A stretch of 64,000 nucleotides of DNA from Ascarosepion bandense (GCA_037127315.1 JBBBDQ010000332.1:556001-620000); one strand, 5' to 3'. Counted from the stretch's first letter, positions 52,061 to 63,228 are shown. The notes: generated by a model from the sequence alone, not told the origin. Numbers and translations are program-made.

Positions 52061-52256
52061 TGGAGGATAGTGCACCCCTCTCTACTAAAATACAAAACAA
52101 GATGTATGGGTAGTACAACGGATATCGGTGCGAAAAATTGAATCGGAACTCCTTTGTATCATATACTTTCGAATAAATGCTCTTAAAATTATGCACTCAT
52201 CTATTCCTACAACTCAACGCAGGTTATAGGTTAAACAGCAGAATAAACTGGGTTTA

Positions 52257-52670
52257 TCTTCTTCTTCTTCTTCTTCTTCTTCTTCTTCTTCTTCTTCTTC
52301 TTCTTCTATGTGCCCTGTCCTTTTGAGGACGTAGGCGATCATAGCTTTCCATGTCTCTCCCTTGTGGCTTTTAGCACGCTTTCTCCTGTTACACCACACA
52401 ACGCTCGTTCTGACATCCACCTGATCAGGCCCTTCAAATATGTTATCCACTGCTTTCCTCTGTCTTTTTTCCTTCTATTAGGCCTGTTAGTATCAGCTTC
52501 TCCAAGCCTTCCTTCCTCATTACATGTCCCAGGAACTTTAGCTGTCTCTTCCTGGTGCGCAATATTAATTTTCTTTTCGTTTCCATCCTTTCCAAAACCT
52601 CATCATTGCTCACATGCTCGATCCATGATATCCGCAGCATCTTTCTGTAGGACCAGATTTCAGTTGCTTC
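52257..52670 (-). mobile_element. RTE-like LINE 3' end with (GAA)n tail
   Basis: Minus strand: MLRISWIEHVSNDEVLERME, KRQLKFLGHVMRKEGLEKL, later TWKAMIAYVLK. A frameshift and deletions lie between (two short open frames). The 3' tail is a (GAA)n run of about 50 bases (plus-strand CTT at 52257-52307). Confidence 0.7.
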
Positions 52671-53048
52671 ATGTTTTTATGTTAATCAGTGTAAAGTAAA
52701 ATTCTGAATTTCAAATTTTGGAGACAATAATGTGATAACGCCCTACTATCGTTTGATAGATAGATAGCAGACGAATAGATAACACATAATGACAGTGGAA
52801 ACTTTGGAATAGGGCAGGTTGATTTTTTAAGTTTTTAGAAAATGGCACTTAATCTAAATGCTGGGGTTTGATGTGCTAGTTAGTAACAGCAAAAATTAGA
52901 TTCTTGTCTGTTACCAATTTTTGAGCATTTAGTTTTAAATTCTGTCAAAAAAAGAAATACTTAATATCCGCAGGTTTTTGCTTACAAACTAACATCAAAA
53001 TTGTACTATTTCAAAAATAAATCCAAATAAAGTGATTTTTTTTTGTAT

Positions 53049-53325
53049 TGTGGTGCAGTGGATATCGACTCAGAACGACAAATCGGCGAGCCGAGTTCGA
53101 ATTCCAGTTGAATTGCTTGCATTCACTTACGCACGAATACCTTTAAGAAAGGTATTAATCCGTCTCTTTCCTCAAGTTATGGGTTAAATAATAGGACAGA
53201 ATGAGTTCTATAGCCATGGCTGGCAACCAGTCTACTGCAGAAAGCAATGGCAACCTACTGCGGGATAATATTCTGCACAAAGCGTGTATCACGTATAGCA
53301 CTTAACTGATTGACTGATATTAAAT
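53049..53325 (+). mobile_element. tRNA-derived SINE, nearly full length
   Basis: ATTGTGGTGCAGTGGATATCG head, GAGCCGAGTTCGAATTCC, body; a deletion near 53274 removes the tail hairpin, then CGTATAGCACTTAACTGATTGACTG. Confidence 0.8.
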
Positions 53326-53745
53326 GGATAATATATTCAAACCTGTATAAAATATGCATTGTACAGTAACTGTATTTGATAATTAAAAATTGTGTAAAAA
53401 ATTGTAAAAGATTACAAAAAAGTCTACTCATAAAAACAATTTGTTAGATCATTTGTAAAATAATAATTAATAAAAACAAAAATAGATAAATGTTTATACA
53501 ACGCCATTATACTACTGGGCATAAAGTATAAGACAAAATGCTTAATATTTGCATTGTTTATTGAAAATCGCACTAGAATTACTGCACTGTATAATATATC
53601 ACCTCATAATATAGCTAAATTGTTCAGTATAATTTTCTTTTGAATTAAATTAAGGTTTTTTTGATGGCACAATGTGTTTGTGCCATTCATCTTGTCCACA
53701 AACAATTTGTAAAGCTTCAGTAAATTATAAATTTTATAAAACCTG
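53326..53745. other. Unassigned AT-rich intergenic DNA
   Basis: No feature recognised. Confidence 0.4.
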
Positions 53746-53748
53746 ATT

Positions 53749-53945
53749 CAGTCAGTTCAGTCATACGTGATACACGCTTGGGCGATCATGTCTCAAAAGA
53801 GACATGACTGACTGGGCAGAATGCTATCCCTCAGTAGGTTGCCATTACTTACTGCGGTAGACTGGATGCCAGCCAAGGCTATAGAAGCCAGCCTGTCTTG
53901 TTATTTAACCCATAACTGGAGGGTATTTGTGCGTAAGTGAATGAA
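53749..53945 (-). mobile_element. tRNA-derived SINE, 5'-truncated
   Basis: Reverse copy from the tail (CAGTCAGTTCAGTCATACG) with the hairpin ATGTCTC-AAAA-GAGACAT to the body (TTTGTGCGTAAGTGAATG). Head missing. Confidence 0.8.
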
Positions 53946-54528
53946 ATTTCAATGTTACTATTTTGAACTTAAACTTAATCTTTAAATTCGTTTCCTTATA
54001 AAACGGTAACGAGTCGGAAAAATATTTTGAGTCATTATTTATCAAGTCAAGTCCCAATTTACAAATTCATTGCAATACGATGTTTCCATAATCGACCTGC
54101 CCTACTTTAGATTGCAATTATTTTATACATTGTGAAAAGATATGACATTGAAAAAAAAATGAATGAAAAATATGCAAATGAAATCAGATCTTTTTATTTA
54201 GTGAGGGCAGGATACTGGTTTCGAATTCAGTTCGAGCGAATTTTAAAGCTTTTTCCTTTTTTTTTTAATTTATTAAATCGTGTAGAAAATGTTTCTTCTT
54301 TTTAAGGCCGTGAAATCAGAGTTAAAAAAATTGATTGTCGTTTTGGATATTTTCTTCTACAGCCAAACGTTAAACAACAAAACAGCAAATGTGACAATTT
54401 AATGAAACAAACAAAATTTTTACCCTGTTATATAAAAAATGATGTCTGAAAGATTTCAGTTTGATGAGGAATTGTTTCCTTCTCTTTAATTTCAGTTACT
54501 CAGTCTCGATTCCATTTACTTATTTCAC

Positions 54529-54532
<4 letters not shown>

Positions 54533-54580
<48 letters not shown>
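54533..54580. repeat. (TC)n microsatellite
   Basis: Perfect CT run of about 46 bases. Confidence 0.95.
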
Positions 54581-54582
<2 letters not shown>

Positions 54583-54699
54583 GTATGTCAATATTGGTTT
54601 CTTCTATCTCTTTTAGATTTCAACTCTTTTATACTTTCTTTATTGTCGTACTTCCTTCGTTTCATTTCCATTCATTCACTCTTTTTTCATCTACACTTG

Positions 54700-54816
54700 C
54701 TTTCGTTCTTTCTTTCTTTCTTTCTTTCTTTTTTCTCTTTTTCTCTTTTTTCTTTATTCGATTCTCGAAATCTTTGTATTTTCTGTCTTTTCAATTTTTC
54801 CCTCTCAATCACTCTG

Positions 54817-54855
<39 letters not shown>

Positions 54856-54946
54856 GTTTCTGTTTTTCTTTTTTTGCTCCACCCTCTCTGTTTCTTTCTT
54901 TCTTTCTTTCTTTCTTTCTATTTCGGTTTTTCTTTTTTGCTCCACC

Positions 54947-54977
<31 letters not shown>

Positions 54978-55061
54978 TTCTCTTTTTCTCTTTTTTCTTT
55001 ATTCGATTCTCGAAATCTTTGTATTTTCTGTCTTTTCAATTTTTCCCTCTCAATCACTCTG

Positions 55062-55104
<43 letters not shown>

Positions 55105-55200
55105 GTTTCTGTTTTTCTTTTTTTGCTCCACCCTCTCTGTTTCTTTCTTTCTTTCTTTCTTTCTATTTCGGTTTTTCTTTTTTGCTCCACCCTCTCTGTT

Positions 55201-55240
<40 letters not shown>

Positions 55241-55245
55241 TGCAT
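54700..55245. repeat. (TTTC)n arrays within a tandem duplication of about 246 bases
   Basis: A unique block (TTTATTCGATTCTCGAAATC through CCCTCTCAATCACTCTGTC) flanked by TTTC arrays occurs at about 54755-54820 and again at 55000-55065. The TTTTTGCTCCACCCTCTC spacer occurs four times. The 223- and 255-aa open frames (Phe, Leu, Ser) are translated repeat. Confidence 0.9.
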
Positions 55246-55795
55246 TTGCTTCTTAACTTTTCCTTCTTTTTTCTCCGTTCGACTTCTTACCCCTTTGTCT
55301 TTTCTGTCTCTACGCTTCTTTTCTTTCTCAAACTCTTTCTTTTTCGTTCCTTTTTCGTAGCAGACATAACCTCACATTCTTTCTTTTACTCATCCTCTCA
55401 CCTTTTTTAATGAAATATTTTTTTAATTATTATTATTATTATCTTTTTTATTTTTATTTTTTTGATGGAACTTTCATTGTTTAACAATATTACAAATGAA
55501 AATCACGACTAAAACAACAAGGCTCCTTACGTTATAAACTCAACATTGAATTATCAGTCACCACCATGCAACACAAAGCATGAATAATTTACAAATATAT
55601 TTCTTTTTCTGTACAAACTGCGCAGGCAGATTTTGGAAAATTCCTTTTAAAATTCTTTTTTAGATAAATATTTCAAAGCACTTTTTCATGAAAGAAAATG
55701 GCAAAAAATACCGTAGAGTCCTCATTTGCCTGTTTTTGAGATCCCGCGGCATGTTTGAAGTGTCTTTTTAAGATCAGATGATAAACTGTTCAAAA
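55246..55795. other. Unassigned, T-rich then AT-rich
   Basis: No gene or repeat recognised. Confidence 0.4.
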
Positions 55796-55827
55796 TATTG
55801 CAATAATAATAATAATAATAATAATAT

Positions 55828-56400
55828 CACCGACCTCCAGATTGAAGATGTTAGAATGTGGGACGTTTAGGCCATAATTGCCCCTGGCATCATTGGGGTG
55901 TTGGGATCAATACCACCGAACTTAAAATGTTACATTTAAAAAAGTCAGAATAAATTTAAGTATTCCGTCTCTTCAGAAGTCTGCGTTTCTTGGCACTGTG
56001 AAAGGTGCTCTCTGAGGTTGTGTGACTTGATGTAGAAAGCCCAATATGCAAGATCTCCGGTTGAAAACAAAAATCGTGCGAAAGAGCATCATGATAATAA
56101 TGTCTGCATTGTAAAATCCCATAAAATTGCTGTAATTCCAATGTCATCACCCAGACCCGATTACAGACATAGGGGCCGTAACAAATTACTGAGTCTTTAC
56201 AATTTACACAGACAGAACAATCAACTAGACATCGTGATCAGAGACCAGAAAAATAGAATGTCTTTTCATATTGACGTGTCAGTTTTCACAGACTGTAACG
56301 GATCTTTAAAGATCTTCAAAAAATTATCAAAACACAAGGATCTTGAAGTGGAAATTTAAAAAATTGTGGTGCATGAAGACATCAGTAATTCTATTAGTAG
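55828..56400 (+). mobile_element. R4/Dong-like LINE, second subfamily, fragment
   Basis: 5' flank is a (TAA)n run (55803-55827). The open piece at 56141-56359 reads SPRPDYRHRGRNK, NQLDIVIRDQKNRM, FHIDVSVFTDCN and FKKLSKHKDLEVEI, the endonuclease region with PD changed to LD. Followed by ATTCTATTAGTAGTCAGAGTCTTCGG, as at 33.58 kb. The 3' end was split by the next repeat; its remainder is at 56970-57180. Confidence 0.65.
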
Positions 56401-56429
56401 TCAGAGTCTTCGGATTGATGGGAAAAGGT

Positions 56430-56970
56430 TCCGAAAGTTTGAGTTTTGTTTAACGGCATATCAACCTCTGTAGGCTATTTAATGCCGAAAAGATAGGGTT
56501 TGAAGGTATTTTTTAAATGTTCAGTTATAGTGAGAAGGTTGATTTAATCAGATTTTAATTAAAATGTTTCGTTTTTATTCATTTTTATTTTAGAAAACTA
56601 AAAATGTTTCTAGTTTTAAATGATGTTTTGCTGAGAATAAGTTTTTCCTTAAAATGTGTTATGGTAATATTTTCTTCAAAAATGTATTGTTGGTAATATT
56701 TTTTCTTTAAAAATGTATATTTTTTCTACTAGTCTATTTTTATGCATATATTTTTATAAAAGTCTATTTTTATAATTTCATAGTGACCCAAGTTTGGAGT
56801 TTAACTATTTGTCCATAGCTGGGGCCCTAACAGGTGCTACCACTCCGGGTCAGGGTGGACCTGGGAACAACAGCAACTAAGAGGTGGTTTGATGCTCGTC
56901 ACAACCACCCAATCAGAGGCCTTGCTTCCGGATGCAGTTTTCTCAGGACGGGGTTCCGATAGATTCATTG
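56430..56970 (-). repeat. Unclassified repeat, uninterrupted copy
   Basis: Reverse counterpart of 19735-20525, without the SINE. It interrupts the R4/Dong-like fragment: LINE sequence stops at GGTTCCGAAAG (56430) and resumes near 56955 with GGTTCCGATAGATTCATTG, so GGTTCCGA(A/T)AG may be the target duplication. Confidence 0.65.
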
Positions 56971-57180
56971 AAGTAATTCTTGGCAACACATGCTTTAAAT
57001 AGATACAAATAAATTCTACACACAAGTACAAATCACACATTTCGAAGAGCTTTATCTCTGTAAGATATGTGTGGTCTTAATGTTTTTACCAATGGAAGAT
57101 GTCCTGAAGTCATTTCTGACCTTAAGTCTCTCGTTAGGACCCGGAAGAAAATGTGTATACAACAGACAACCAAGGAAATA
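56955..57180 (+). mobile_element. R4/Dong-like LINE second subfamily, 3' remainder
   Basis: TTCGAAGAGCTTTATCTCTG, TGGTCTTAATGTTTTTACC, GACCCGGAAGAAAATGTG, ACAACAGACAACCAAGGAAATAATAAT. This completes the 3' end of the split copy at 55828. Confidence 0.65.
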
Positions 57181-57184
57181 ATAA

Positions 57185-57433
57185 TATCGGAAAAGATTCT
57201 ATAGACTCATTTAAAGAATACTTAGTAAAGAAATACAAAAAAATTGTATTCACAATTCCAGCGCGCACATTACGAAGAGAATTATTTATGTAAAAATTTT
57301 TGTGATCTTAATTTTTTTGTTTTGTTTTTGTTTTTTGTATTTGTACAAAAAAATGACCGGTGGAAAATATTGTGAAGACAATTTATGACCTTAGGTCTTT
57401 TGTTGTGACCCGGATGGAAATGTGTATGAAACA

Positions 57434-57434
<1 letters not shown>
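57185..57434 (+). mobile_element. R4/Dong-like LINE second subfamily, 3' fragment
   Basis: A second, separate 3' end directly after the first: GGAAAAGATTCTATAGACTC, CATTACGAAGAGAATTATTT, 3' UTR, TGACCCGGATGGAAATGTG and AAACAAATAATAA leading into the large TAA array. Confidence 0.65.
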
Positions 57435-57468
<34 letters not shown>

Positions 57469-57569
57469 GTAGGTAAATAATAATAAATAATAGTAAATAA
57501 TAATAATAATAGTAAATAATAATAATAATAGTAATAATAATAATAGTAATAATAATAATAATAATAGTA

Positions 57570-57619
<50 letters not shown>

Positions 57620-57625
57620 TAAGTA
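57435..57625. repeat. Large (TAA)n array with TAG and TAAA variants
   Basis: About 190 bases. The runs of Tyr, Leu and Ile in overlapping open frames are translated repeat. Confidence 0.95.
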
Positions 57626-57626
57626 C

Positions 57627-57907
57627 CAAGCAGGTGCACTTGGAATGATAAAAAAATGGAACAAAACAACACATTTGAAAGAATCCCTGGAAACCCCAGC
57701 TTAAGAGATATACAAAAAATTGTCTTATTAAGTACAGCCCACACACTAAGGAAAACTTTATCTATGTAATGCTAGGGTTGATAGGGAAGATAGAAAAACA
57801 TGAAATGGAGTCATAACAACACGTCACGACCTGCCTTGGGTCACCCCGCAGACTTGGTTGGTAGTGAGACCAAAGCAGGAATCGAAATATGATGAAAAAT
57901 GACATAA
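57627..57907 (+). mobile_element. R4/Dong-like LINE 3' fragment
   Basis: AGGTGCACTTGGAATGATAAAA, GAAAGAATCCCTGGAAACCC, CTTATTAAGTACAGCCCACACAC, 3' UTR and GAAAAATGACATAATAATAATAAGG. It is a short first-subfamily end between the large TAA array and a TAA tail. Confidence 0.8.
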
Positions 57908-57991
57908 TAATAATAAGGTGCTGAACCAAGTGTTTTGCCTGTAAACTGTAGGTAGGAGCAGATATATGATCATCCTCTACCCGAAATAGCT

Positions 57992-57993
57992 AG

Positions 57994-58037
<44 letters not shown>
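57992..58037. repeat. (TAA)n microsatellite
   Basis: Perfect run; no LINE adjoins it directly. Confidence 0.9.
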
Positions 58038-58038
<1 letters not shown>

Positions 58039-58405
58039 TTCGCACCCTAATATCACACTTGTGCATAAGAGTGGCCATGAATGGATAGACGTCGCGGTAC
58101 TTTGGGATTAAGAACGCTGTGATGTCAGAGCCGGCGAAAGATGCAAAGACATAGCGGGACGCACAGAAGAAACGTACAACGAAATTGCTCACGTTGTCTC
58201 TTTGTTGTTTGGCACACTCGGAACTATTTACAGGAATATTTCTGCCACAGAAAAAAAAAATACCTGGAGACATCTGATAACAGTCCACAGGTGGCGCCAC
58301 AGTTTCAATAGTTAACGCGCTGCAAAATACGTTGCCTCAGTAGTCTGCATACCAGAGGTGAGAGATGGCCATCATCCCACAACCGAAACATCAATAGAGA
58401 CGAAG
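58038..58405 (-). other. Unrecognised open frame, hypothetical
   Basis: A minus-strand frame at 57977-58300 (107 aa, MAPPVDCYQMSPGIFFFCG...) has mixed composition until it enters the TAA array, where it becomes poly-Leu. No domain, splice context or homologue in the window. The stretch lies between two TAA arrays, so it may be an unrecognised element insertion. Confidence 0.25.
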
Positions 58406-58410
58406 AGGAC

Positions 58411-58457
<47 letters not shown>
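58411..58457. repeat. (TAA)n microsatellite
   Basis: Perfect run. Confidence 0.9.
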
Positions 58458-58458
<1 letters not shown>

Positions 58459-59415
58459 GCACAGACACTGAAAAAAAGCAAAATTGTTGTTAAAATAACT
58501 GAAGCAGTTCTTGTTACCGCAAAAAATATTGTCTATGACATCCTCCGAACGCAAGGTTTGCAGTTTTTCGTTTTTCGTAAATTTAATTTCGCCGTTAGAC
58601 ATTTGAACAAGTATAACTACACTTGTATATCTTTATAATGGGGCCTCACATCAGTGAGTGGGGCCAGTGTGCAAGTGAAACCGTTGAGAGGAAGGCCCCG
58701 AAAAGGTGCACATTCTCTCCTGATGACCCCAATTAAGATGTAAATTCGAAAGAATCAAAAGAAGTTCAATGAAGTCATATGCCGTAGAGAAGCTCGATGG
58801 AAATGTTATTGGCATGAGAAGCATTGTATATTCAGCTCGCTTCAGATGAGTGTCAATTACTTTCCAGTAATTTCTTTCTTTAGATATTTTGTTTCAATGT
58901 AGTCCAAACAAATTCAACAGGGCACAACTTTGTACAAAATTCTTTTTAGTGTCCCTTGTTACAGTTCAAATTATATATTGTTCGGAGCGGGCCTCGGGTT
59001 ACAGACAGTATCCGGGTTGTAGGAAAGATTCGCTGTTTAGTCATTTGGAGTTTTGCCAAAAAAATGATATTCACCTCTAGACGATTGAATATCTGGAGAC
59101 CAAAATGATGATATTTTTATCTGCTGAACATTTGCTTGTTTTCAGCTATAAAACAAAATCAAGAATATTTTTTCTTTTGTTATTTATTGTATTCTTCCTT
59201 TTGATATTCGCTATTTACCCTTGCTGGTAGGAATTAGCGGGTAGGAATTGTGAACAAAATAAAAGGATATGGTTCTTTCTTCCGTAAATCGGACCATGTA
59301 CTGCTTCCGTATGTCAATAGAAGGCAAAAAATCAATTTTTAATTCCATTTGCATAACATAATTCAAAGATTAAGACATGCCTGGTTAGAAGGACGAGGTA
59401 TTCACGCAGAGAGAT
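58458..59415. other. Unassigned intergenic DNA
   Basis: A 63-aa frame at 58889-59080 has no recognised domain. CTCCTGATGACCCCAATTAAG at 58718 recalls a hammerhead core but has no matching stem II. Confidence 0.35.
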
Positions 59416-59439
59416 TGTATATATATATATATATATAAT

Positions 59440-59937
59440 GGTGTCGCCCAAAGCAGGGCGTTTTACTGCCACTGTTGTGCAGGGGGTTACATAAGAGGAA
59501 TGTTATGAGGAGTGAGAGGTTGCAGGGGGTGTCAGGAAGGGAGTAGGAGAAGGAAGAGAATACTGATGAGAGTTGGGTGGACGAAGAAAAAAGCATGAGA
59601 GAGAGGATGTAAGTGAGTGAGACAGAAGATGACTATTGATTTTACATTTAAATTTTTGGAGATAGTAACTGTCGAGAAAGCAAGTATGCAGAAGAGAATT
59701 CCACAGGCGGGAAGTGCGAAAAAAGAAGCTGGTGGAGTAGAATTTGCGTTCACATTTTATTGGTTTCACAGTAAAAAGATGAGACCTATTTGCTAATCTT
59801 GTGGCTCGAGGAAATTCATATATCGGGGGTACCAGTGAGCTAAGTTCATCGTAGCAGAAGCCGTGAGAGTATTTGTAGAAGAGACACGAGGAAGCCACAC
59901 TGTGTCGGTGAGAAAGCGACTGTATCCTAGCTGCCAA
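59440..59937 (-). mobile_element. Jockey/CR1-like LINE, C-terminal ORF and 3' end
   Basis: Best copy of this LINE end. The 144-aa open minus frame at 59503-59937 reads LSHRHSVASSCLFYKYSHGF, CYDELSSLVPPIYEFPRATR, LFTVKPIKCERKFYSTSFF, FRTSRLWNSLLHTCFLDSYY, LQKFKCKINSHLLSH. This is the conserved C-terminal block downstream of the RT. The 3' UTR ends in GTAACCCCCTGCACAACAG, TGGCAGTAAAACGCCC, TGCTTTGGGCGACACCATT and a TA run, which resembles the tail of the short repeats at 4.2, 15.3, 16.1, 22.4 and 50.0 kb. Confidence 0.75.
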
Positions 59938-60044
59938 GTCGGGATATATATATATATATATAAGAAAGGAAACTAAAGTCGGGATATATATATATATATA
60001 TAAGAAAGGAAACTAAAGCAAATGATTCAATTAATTTGCACAAG

Positions 60045-60088
<44 letters not shown>

Positions 60089-60135
60089 CTTGTGCAAATT
60101 AATTGAATCATTTGCTTTAGTTTCCTTTCTTTTAT
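59938..60135. repeat. Tandem duplication and 47-bp inverted repeat on (TA)n
   Basis: AGTCGGGATATATATATATA plus TATAAGAAAGGAAACTAAAG occurs twice in tandem. From the second copy AAGAAAGGAAACTAAAGC ... TTGCACAAGGGTATA is mirrored perfectly after a (TA)n centre (60050-60085) as TATACCCTTGTGCAA ... GCTTTAGTTTCCTTTCTT. A long hairpin results. Confidence 0.85.
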
Positions 60136-60299
60136 CATACGCTGAGTTTTAGAAACACTCGAGTGACACAAGGTATAATGATTTCTATTTTTCCCTCTGA
60201 TTAATATTTGGTGTGCGGTAATATGAATATATTTTCGGGGTGAAGAAATTTATTTGGCCTTGAAAAATATTCAAAAACTATTGTCTCAACTGTCTGTTA

Positions 60300-60560
60300 G
60301 CAGTATTCCTGCCATTGTCTGCGATGAACGTTAAAGAAGCGTGTGAAAATTATAACGTTGCACGAACACAATGGCAAACCTTACAGAGAGATCGCGGATA
60401 TTATTGGTGTCAACCTTGCAACTATCAGTCGTGTCAACAAAGCGAAGATGCATCAGTTTAAAATATAAAGGAAAAATGCGGTCTGAAAGGAAAAAACAAC
60501 GCCAAGAGACGACGGATGCACGATTAGAGAAAGAAAGGGTGCAAGATCCTAGGAAGAAAT
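60300..60560 (+). pseudogene. Possible Tc1/mariner transposase HTH scrap
   Basis: A plus frame at about 60371 reads GKPYREIADIIGVNLATISR, a helix-turn-helix of the kind at the N-terminus of Tc1/mariner transposases, followed in other frames by basic residues (KERNNAKRRRM-like). No DDE catalytic region or terminal repeats seen. Weak assignment. Confidence 0.35.
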
Positions 60561-60593
60561 TATTCGTTTTGTTTCAGTTAATTTACACTGGGT

Positions 60594-60596
<3 letters not shown>

Positions 60597-60628
<32 letters not shown>
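60597..60628. repeat. (TA)n microsatellite
   Basis: Perfect run, followed by AT-rich DNA with further short TA runs up to 60931. Confidence 0.9.
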
Positions 60629-60631
<3 letters not shown>

Positions 60632-60877
60632 ATTAAATGTTTTAAATGTTTATATAATAATTACGAATGATGTATACATATTTAATTTAAATTATTTTAC
60701 AATTATAATTAAGTTTATTTAAAATTGCACCAGTTATATATATATATATACTTAAATTTTTAAATTGTCTACATGATTTAATATTTATTAATTCAATATA
60801 TATATAAGTTTAATCATTTATATAATTATATGTATATGTAAGAAAATTAATTTAAGATTGCACTAATTATATGTATA

Positions 60878-60931
<54 letters not shown>

Positions 60932-60934
<3 letters not shown>

Positions 60935-61258
60935 TTAAAAAGAACAGACGTCATATTATTTAAACCCGAGGAACCTTTCGGCCAACTCTTATCAAGGGTT
61001 CTCGTTGGCTTTAATTTTAAGGGAATTAAGGAAAAGGACAAGGCAAAATAAATTACTTACAATGCTGGGAGATGATGGAACTCGTTTAAAAATAAATTTA
61101 TTGAAAAAAAAACACATAAAATCTAAGGGGAGGGGTACACATATAATTCCACAAGAGTGTTTAAAAGTGAAAAAATGTTACACTCACAGACTCACCAGCA
61201 ATTGTAAGGAGCGTAAAAACCGCTCTTTCTGTCTGCACAGGCTCGGCTATTGAATTAT
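60932..61258 (-). repeat. Solo Penelope-like long repeat
   Basis: CTTTAAAAAGAACAGACGTC through GCTCGGCTATTGAATT corresponds to the 42.2 and 44.1 kb long repeats, without any PLE coding. One edge abuts (TA)n; the other is cut by the foldback element at 61262, since the expected TTTTCAAGCAAATTGCTTCC is missing. Confidence 0.85.
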
Positions 61259-61261
61259 ATA

Positions 61262-62750
61262 TATAATTTTCCAAAAATTTCAGTAAATTTTAGTTTTAGG
61301 TCCAAAAGGCTTTTATCCCTTCAAATTTTTTCCAAAATAGTCTTAATTCCGTGGAAATGTATATGCTGAACTCAAATCCACTATCAGTTATTGAAGAAAC
61401 CTAGCTTTATTAATGTTAAAGACCAGAGAAAAATCGAAGTTCTTCTCGAACATTTTGTCCCCATTACAGGCTTACATTCACTGCTGAATAACTTTCGACG
61501 CTGGAAACAAATTTCCGCCTATTTACTTCTTTAACTGAAATTAATACGCGATTTCGCAATTTATTTTTTAATCGGGACTCAATATCAGCAGAAAGTTGCT
61601 TGTTTTTGCGTGTTTTTTTACATTTTCTTTTATTTTGTTGACTTAGATTATAATTTTAAAAAATATGAAAATAAGTTATAATTGTAGTTTTACTTAATTT
61701 TTTCCGACGAAAGTTTACTTTCAAATATATGAAAATATAGAATTATTTTAAGAAAGTTAACTTTAAACTATGGAAATATGTGATAAATGTAGTTTAATTA
61801 ACCTTCAAATATATTAAGTGTCCCCCCCCCGCCAAAAAAAAACACGCAAATACACGTAACTTTCTGAAAACTACTGCATTTTTTTAAATTTGTCAATGTC
61901 ATTTTTTCCATTTTTTAACTTAGCTTCCTTTCCACTTGATGTAATTATTGTTCTTTTTTCAATGTTAATTATAAAAAAATGCTTTACTGTTCTACTTATT
62001 TTTTTTTTTTTGTTATTTATAATTTATAAGTATTTTCATATATATGAAGGTTAAGTAAAACTACACTTATCACTTATTTTCATATATTTGAAAGAAAACG
62101 TTTTTCTGAAATTTAAAAAAAAAAAGAAAAAAACATGCAAATAAAATTAACTTTCACGTATTTGAAAGTTAACCTTAAAAAAATCTATATTTTCATATAT
62201 TTGAAAGTTATCTTTCGTCGGAAAAATTAAGTGAAGCTACATTTATCACTTATTTTTCTATATTTCACAGTTAACTTTCTTCTGAAATTAAGTACCAAAA
62301 AATAAAAAAGGAAAAACAAATTCTATACTTTCATATATTTGAAAGTTAACTTTCGTTGGAAAGAATTAAGTAAAAAAAAAAAAAAAACACGCAAAAACAC
62401 GTAAATTTCTACTAAAATTGAGTACCGAAAATAAATCGCGTATTAATTTCAGTACAGGAAGTAAATAGGCCGAAATTTCTGTAAAGAAAGTAAATAGATC
62501 GAAATGTTTCCTACGCCGAAAGTCATTCAGCAGTTAATATCATGTCTGTGTGACAATAGTGGATGACAAAAAGATCGAGATCTAGTTAGATATATATCTA
62601 GTCGTTAACATCAATAAAGTTCGGTTTCTTCAATAAATAATTATTGATTTGAGTTCAGCATATACATTTGCACGGAATTAAGGCTGTTTTGGAAAAGTTT
62701 GAAGGGCTAGAGCCTTCGGGACCTAAAACGAAAATTTATCAAAATTTCTT
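61262..62750. mobile_element. Foldback element with arms of about 370 bases
   Basis: Left arm (61262-61630) and right arm (62380-62750) are imperfect inverted repeats: GTTTTAGGTCC with GGACCTAAAAC, GAAATGTATATGCTGAACTC with GAGTTCAGCATATACATTTG, GAAATTAATACGCGATTT with AAATCGCGTATTAATTTC. The interior holds irregular copies of TTTGAAAGTTAACTTTC and TTTTCATATATTTG. No transposase. It resembles a foldback or long-TIR MITE-like DNA element. Confidence 0.75.
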
Positions 62751-62851
62751 TATAATTTAATATTATTAATAGTATATCTATATTTAAATTCATTATTTAT
62801 ATACTTATATGTATATCTAACGAAATGAATTTAAAATTGCAATAACTATAC

Positions 62852-62884
<33 letters not shown>

Positions 62885-63060
62885 CATATATATAATGCAT
62901 ATATCTAAATATATATATATGTTTATAAATGTATCTATGTATTATACATGTGTGTGTGTATATATATATGATTAAATCTTTTGAAATTCCGATATAGTTT
63001 GATATTTATTCATGAGAAACTTACTTAAGTAAATACGTTTTATTTTATATTTAATTTTAA
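62751..63060. other. AT-rich with short (TA)n and (TG)n runs
   Basis: Low complexity; no gene. Confidence 0.6.
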
Positions 63061-63070
63061 TTATTTATGT

Positions 63071-63071
<1 letters not shown>

Positions 63072-63120
<49 letters not shown>

Positions 63121-63192
63121 ATGTTATTATATATATAAATATATATATTTATGTTATTGTATATGGATATATATATATATATATATATATAA
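63072..63192. repeat. (TA)n tracts with TTGATGTTAT spacers
   Basis: TA runs separated by short GTTATTATATATAT-like spacers; the open minus frame (NNINIYIY) is translated repeat. Confidence 0.9.
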
Positions 63193-63228
63193 ACATATAT
63201 ATAAGAAAATTTGTTTAAAATTGCACAA

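Noticed and set aside
54585..55410. Long open frames of 223 and 255 residues rich in Phe, Leu and Ser
   Set aside because: They are translated (TTTC)n arrays with duplicated spacers; overlapping frames on both strands are equally open.
57282..57746. Minus-strand frames with poly-Tyr, poly-Leu and poly-Ile
   Set aside because: Translated (TAA)n array and the antisense of a LINE 3' end.
58715..58760. Hammerhead-like CTGATGACCCCAATTAAG followed by TTCGAAAG
   Set aside because: CCCC has no GGGG partner, so stem II cannot form in this copy.
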